Assembly: GCA_013336225.1 (NCBI GenBank)
Contig: JAAXUC010000011.1
Span: forward strand, 1 to 33,831
Origin: Candidatus Moraniibacteriota bacterium
GTDB taxonomy: Bacteria > Patescibacteriota > Minisyncoccia > Moranbacterales > GWC2-37-73
Length of the DNA: 33,831 nt
Direction of reading: 5' to 3'
The notes below the pieces were generated by a model that was given only the letters and a program-made list of their open reading frames with translations, was not told where the DNA came from and did not search any database. A program made the position numbers and the translations under genes. The stretch's first letter is position 1. The number at the start of each line of letters is the position of its first letter. Below are positions 30,311 through 33,831 of this stretch, piece after piece.

Positions 30311-31261
30311 ATGCGTATTCTTGTGACTGGTGGTGCTGGATTTATTGGATCAAATCTGACCAAGAAATTGATTGATCGCGGTGATGAGGTGGTGATCGTG
30401 GACAATTTCAATGACTACTATGATCCGCAATTGAAAGAGGATCGCATCAAAAAATTCCTCAAAGGATATAAATTTAAATTGTATCGAGGAGACATTCGCG
30501 ATGAAAAGTTTTTGGAAAAGATTTTCAAAAAAGAAAAAATTGACAAAGTGGTGCATTTGGCTGCCATGGCTGGGGTTCGCTATGCGCTGCAAAATCCAAA
30601 TTTGTATTACGAAGTAAATGTGTTGGGCACGCAAAACATGCTGAACATGGCTGTGAAATATAAAATCAAAAATTTTGTGTATGCGTCGTCTTCTTCAGTG
30701 TATGGGAACAACAAAAAGTTGCCATTTTCGGAAACTGACAGTGTGGACAATCCAATTTCTCCCTATGCCGCTTCCAAGAAGGCCAATGAGCTGCAGGCGC
30801 ATGTCTATTCGCATGTCTACAAATTGCCGACCACGGGCCTCAGATTTTTCACAGTATATGGTCCATGGGGACGACCTGACATGGCCTTATTTCTCTTTAC
30901 GGATGCAATCATCAAAGGTGAAACAATAAATGTATACAACAGGGGAAAGATGTCGAGAAATTTCACCTACGTGGACGACATTGCTTCTGGTATTATGACA
31001 GTGCTCGACAAAAATGCTGCCTATGACATTGTGAACATTGGCGGAGACAAAGAAGAGAAACTAACCCGTTTCATCGAAGTCATTGAACAGAATGTTGGAA
31101 AAAAAGCCAAAAAGAAATTGCTGCCAATGCAGCCAGGAGATGTGCCAGCAACGGTGGCTGACATCAAAAAGCTCCGCAAACTCGGCTGGAAACCGACCAC
31201 CAGAATCGAGCAGGGAATTGAGAATTTCGTCGCTTGGTACAAGGAATATTACAAAATTTAG
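30311..31261 (+). CDS. NAD-dependent sugar-nucleotide epimerase (UDP-glucuronate 4-epimerase-like)
   Basis: 316 residues, an extended short-chain dehydrogenase. The NAD-binding loop is TGGAGFIG (6-13), the catalytic pair is Y152 and K156 in SPYAASKKANE, and the Ser is in YASSSSVYGN. NFNDYYDPQLKEDR after the first domain strand is a hallmark of UDP-glucuronate 4-epimerases (CapI/GAE type) and some UDP-GlcNAc/Glc epimerases. It probably supplies UDP-galacturonate or a related sugar to the neighbouring glycosyltransferases. A strong terminator follows. Confidence 0.9.
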   Translation: MRILVTGGAGFIGSNLTKKLIDRGDEVVIVDNFNDYYDPQLKEDRIKKFLKGYKFKLYRGDIRDEKFLEKIFKKEKIDKVVHLAAMAGVRYALQNPNLYYEVNVLGTQNMLNMAVKYKIKNFVYASSSSVYGNNKKLPFSETDSVDNPISPYAASKKANELQAHVYSHVYKLPTTGLRFFTVYGPWGRPDMALFLFTDAIIKGETINVYNRGKMSRNFTYVDDIASGIMTVLDKNAAYDIVNIGGDKEEKLTRFIEVIEQNVGKKAKKKLLPMQPGDVPATVADIKKLRKLGWKPTTRIEQGIENFVAWYKEYYKI

Positions 31262-31266
31262 AGCTT

Positions 31267-31300
31267 AAAGAGCAGGCTTTCAAGTGAAAGCCTGCTCTTT
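31267..31300 (+). terminator. Terminator after the epimerase gene
   Basis: A perfect 15-bp stem AAAGAGCAGGCTTTC / GAAAGCCTGCTCTTT with loop AAGT. The T-tract is short. Confidence 0.75.
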
Positions 31301-31334
31301 ATTACCATTAAACTTTACAGGTTTTTTGTATGTA

Positions 31335-31343
31335 TGATATAAT
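31335..31343 (+). promoter_or_regulatory. Extended -10 promoter for the 31377 gene pair
   Basis: TGATATAAT with a leader of about 30 bases before the ATG at 31377. Confidence 0.6.
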
Positions 31344-31376
31344 ATCAATATTAATAAATTTAAAATAATAAAAAAT

Positions 31377-31655
31377 ATGCTTAGCGATCTATCAGTACCA
31401 TCAGATGTTGGAATTTTAATTGCTGTATTTTTAATCAGTATTGTTTTTTTTATTTTAATATTATTAATAAAAAAAAGTTTCTTAAATGCTTTGTTGAGTA
31501 TTTCATTGCTGAATAATTTAATTTTCATATTCCTTATCATTTCTCACTCTTTGATTTTTGTTGAATATAGAATTCAATGGCTTCAATACTTTTCGATATT
31601 TATTTGGCCTGTTATTAATATTTACTTAATAATTAAGCTATTTCTAAAAAAATGA
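31377..31655 (+). CDS. Small hydrophobic membrane protein, unknown
   Basis: 92 residues with three predicted membrane helices (about 11-32, 36-60 and 65-88) and almost no soluble part. No family is recognised. Its stop codon overlaps the start of the next gene (ATGA), so the two are translationally coupled. It may help export or anchor the following secreted protein. Confidence 0.7.
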   Translation: MLSDLSVPSDVGILIAVFLISIVFFILILLIKKSFLNALLSISLLNNLIFIFLIISHSLIFVEYRIQWLQYFSIFIWPVINIYLIIKLFLKK

Positions 31656-33831
31656 AAATAAAGCGTAAATTGGCAATCATATTGCTGATTTTTTTTATCA
31701 ATTTATCTCCAATATCGTTATCGTCCTTATTTAATAATTCGCAGGCAGTGGTTTCTCAGGACATTAATTTTGATCAAGAATGGACAACTGATCAGGTGAT
31801 TGACAAGGTCGTTACAATAAGAGCGGGAGTTACATTGACAGTCAGAAGCGGTGTGACATTGACTTTTGATTCTGGCAGCATCAATGTTTTGGGAAAAATG
31901 GTCATAAGTGGAACATCGGAAAATCCTGTCAAAATGAGAAGAAGTGAAAATTCCGCATCCTATTCAGTTGCAGTTTCGCCAGGTGGAAATTTGGTGATGA
32001 GAAATGTTGATATGAGCGGTGCGGGCGCAGGTGTTTTTCAAGTGCAAAACAAAACATATCTAAATACAGCATATGCTGCTTATCAAGGTGGAATACATAT
32101 GAAGGGTGGATCACTGGATGCGCAAGGTTGCAATTTTCATGACAACGATGTTGCGATATATGTGAATAATAATAGCACTGGAAAAGTTGTTGTGAATAGG
32201 TCAAAATTTTCAAACAACAAGCTGTTGGATGTTGCTTTCGAAGACAGACTTCAGAGTGACATCATAAACTTTAAATATAATTGGTGGGGAAATGCAAGCG
32301 GTCCTCAAGAAACATGCGAAGTTTATGGAACAGAGAAATATTGCTATTATGACAAAATCGGAGGTAGTGTTGATTTTTCTGATTGGCTTAGGGAGGAAAA
32401 TTTTCATGACCCTGTTATCATAGTGCCGGGAATTATGGGTTCTTGGAAATTGACAAATGGTGGAGAGTTGAAACTCGACCCAATTTTTGGAACATATGAT
32501 GATTTGGTTGAGATTTTTGAAAAAAATGGTTATGAAAAAGGAAAAGATTTGTTTGAATTTCCGTATCAATGGAGGGATAGCAATGTCAATAATGCAAAGT
32601 TACTGCACGATAAGATAGCAGAGATAAAGCAAGAAAAAAATTGGCCCAAGGTTGATCTTGTGGCACATTCAATGGGTGGACTCATGGCAAGAGAATATAT
32701 CGAATCAAGTTATTATAAAAACGACATTGATCAGTTGGTGACAATGGGAACTCCGCATGCCGGATCGCCGGAGGATTATCTTATTTGGGATGGAGGTTCT
32801 ATGCCTCCTTCAAGTTCTGCGATAATTGGATATATATCAAAATTGGTATTCAAACAAGAAGCTGAGGAAGCGGGCTATGACAATATTTTTGATTATCTTC
32901 ACAAAATGCCGATAAAATCAGTGCAAGAACTGCTGCCGACATATGACTATCTTTATGATGTTGAGTCAAATAAGTTGCGCTCATATCTTAATGGTGAATC
33001 TTATCCCAAAAATATTTTTTTGGATAATTTGAATTTGCCTTCCAATAAAAACAAATTAGGCAATGTGGAGGTTACCAATATTACCGGTAAACTGAAAAGC
33101 AATAAGACTATAAATAAAATAAGGGTCGAGAGGCCTTCATCTTCGGAAGATGATATTTGGGCACATGGCAAACCAGAAAATTATGATTCTTTATTTGGTG
33201 ATCATGGGTTAGAATATGGATCTGGTGACGGCACTGTTCCAGCGGAGTCAGCAGAAAAAATTTCATCTGACAGGAAAATTGAACTGGCGGCTGCGCATAG
33301 TGAATTACCATCAGAGGGTGCTGCAACAGCATATTCTATATTAGCTGGAAAAAATCCTCAGGTCAGTGTCAATAAAACATTAATAGGAAACATGTTGGCA
33401 ATTTTCGGTTTTTCACCTATTGATATTCAGGTAATTTCTCCAAGTGGTCTTAAGTATGGTAAGGATTTTGAAAATGATAAATCTTTTAAGAATATTAATG
33501 GATCATATTACACAGGTTTCGACACCGAAAATGAATTTATAACCATTCCAAATCCAGAAGAAGGAAAATATAGAATCGTAACACAAGGAACTGAAGAGGG
33601 TGGAGATTATCGTATTGAGGTTAGTAATGTCTCACGAAATGATGATGCTGGCCAAGTAACCGCGTCAACAGTTGCAATCAGTGGCATTGCAACTCCAGAA
33701 AAAATTGAGGAATCAAAAGTTGAAGTAAGTGGCGATCTGGTTGTCAAAGAAAATCTCGATATTTTGGCGCCCAGCACAAGCAATTCTCTTGAAGGAATTC
33801 TTGGAACAAATGATTGGCACACGAGCGATGT
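31652..33831 (+). CDS. Secreted beta-helix/lipase fusion, LCAT/PGAP1-like (3' partial)
   Basis: 726 residues are visible; the frame is open to the window end. A signal peptide (residues 1 to about 33) is followed by a short beta-helix domain (about 45-230; GVTLTVRSGVTLTF, NWWGNASGP). Residues about 250-560 form an alpha/beta hydrolase: oxyanion segment PVIIVPGIMGS, nucleophile S340 in VAHSMGGLMARE, then GTPHAGSP, with D526 in GSGDGTVP and H549 in AAHSELP completing the triad. This matches the lecithin:cholesterol acyltransferase/PGAP1-like lipase group. The C-terminal part (about 575 onward) is beta-rich. Its likely role is an extracellular or surface esterase/lipase, perhaps acting on host-cell lipids. 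It overlaps the upstream membrane-protein gene by 4 bases. Confidence 0.85.
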   Translation, partial: MKIKRKLAIILLIFFINLSPISLSSLFNNSQAVVSQDINFDQEWTTDQVIDKVVTIRAGVTLTVRSGVTLTFDSGSINVLGKMVISGTSENPVKMRRSENSASYSVAVSPGGNLVMRNVDMSGAGAGVFQVQNKTYLNTAYAAYQGGIHMKGGSLDAQGCNFHDNDVAIYVNNNSTGKVVVNRSKFSNNKLLDVAFEDRLQSDIINFKYNWWGNASGPQETCEVYGTEKYCYYDKIGGSVDFSDWLREENFHDPVIIVPGIMGSWKLTNGGELKLDPIFGTYDDLVEIFEKNGYEKGKDLFEFPYQWRDSNVNNAKLLHDKIAEIKQEKNWPKVDLVAHSMGGLMAREYIESSYYKNDIDQLVTMGTPHAGSPEDYLIWDGGSMPPSSSAIIGYISKLVFKQEAEEAGYDNIFDYLHKMPIKSVQELLPTYDYLYDVESNKLRSYLNGESYPKNIFLDNLNLPSNKNKLGNVEVTNITGKLKSNKTINKIRVERPSSSEDDIWAHGKPENYDSLFGDHGLEYGSGDGTVPAESAEKISSDRKIELAAAHSELPSEGAATAYSILAGKNPQVSVNKTLIGNMLAIFGFSPIDIQVISPSGLKYGKDFENDKSFKNINGSYYTGFDTENEFITIPNPEEGKYRIVTQGTEEGGDYRIEVSNVSRNDDAGQVTASTVAISGIATPEKIEESKVEVSGDLVVKENLDILAPSTSNSLEGILGTNDWHTSD

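Noticed and set aside
1-33831. Alternative genetic code with UGA as glycine (known in some CPR lineages)
   Set aside because: RF2 with an SPF motif is present and several genes end properly at TGA with sensible C-termini.

Overview
The window is AT-rich and densely coded, and it uses all three standard stop codons; prfB (release factor 2) is present, so UGA is not reassigned. Several features point to an anaerobic, fermentative member of the Patescibacteria/CPR, most like Parcubacteria or Moranbacteria: few Shine-Dalgarno sites, many small membrane proteins, DUF4012 and choice-of-anchor Q families, a split PorGDAB oxidoreductase, and palindromic intergenic repeats. The lineage is an inference from gene content, not a phylogeny.

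Layout. 1-5450: three secreted or surface proteins in a row (a beta-helix protein cut by the window edge, a lectin/lyase-like protein with a nested chitin-binding-like module, and a beta-helix protein with a nested carbohydrate-binding module). All three end in nearly the same C-terminal tail, and a MacB-type ABC permease follows. 5550-7234: a small coiled-coil membrane protein and a double-thioredoxin (DsbA-like) membrane protein. 7235-7730: a dense regulatory region with a promoter, an aromatic-rich 26-residue leader ORF and a terminator that can be disrupted by an alternative pairing, then the first of five related foldback elements. 8176-11426: porG, porD, porA and porB, split by AT-rich repeats. 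11721-13268: tRNA-Thr, rubrerythrin and a ZIP metal transporter. 13284-16229: prfB with its programmed frameshift, ftsE and ftsX. 16405-18934: a PH-like membrane protein, tRNA-Gln, an orphan small transcription unit, a pseudouridine synthase and a secreted 3D-domain protein. 19210-31261: envelope polysaccharide and surface genes (two glycosyltransferases, a GT-C membrane protein, a repeat protein, a DUF4012 protein, a sugar-nucleotide epimerase) around a membrane-tethered Clp-type AAA+ ATPase. 31377-end: a small membrane protein translationally coupled to a large secreted beta-helix/lipase fusion that runs off the window.

How the genes fit together. Pyruvate (or another 2-oxoacid) oxidation to reduced ferredoxin, together with rubrerythrin, suggests oxygen-sensitive metabolism with peroxide defence. 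Most of the rest serves the cell envelope: division (FtsEX), surface glycans, secreted carbohydrate-binding proteins and a secreted esterase.

Most notable unexplained signals: (1) five intergenic foldback elements with conserved loops but different, always complementary inner stems; (2) an apparent aromatic amino-acid attenuator; (3) a shared C-terminal tail on three adjacent secreted proteins; (4) recurrent extended -10 promoters directly before start codons, implying leaderless mRNAs, beside a minority of short genes with strong Shine-Dalgarno sites; (5) a Clp ATPase with membrane helices, a degenerate first ATPase domain and no visible ClpP-docking loop.
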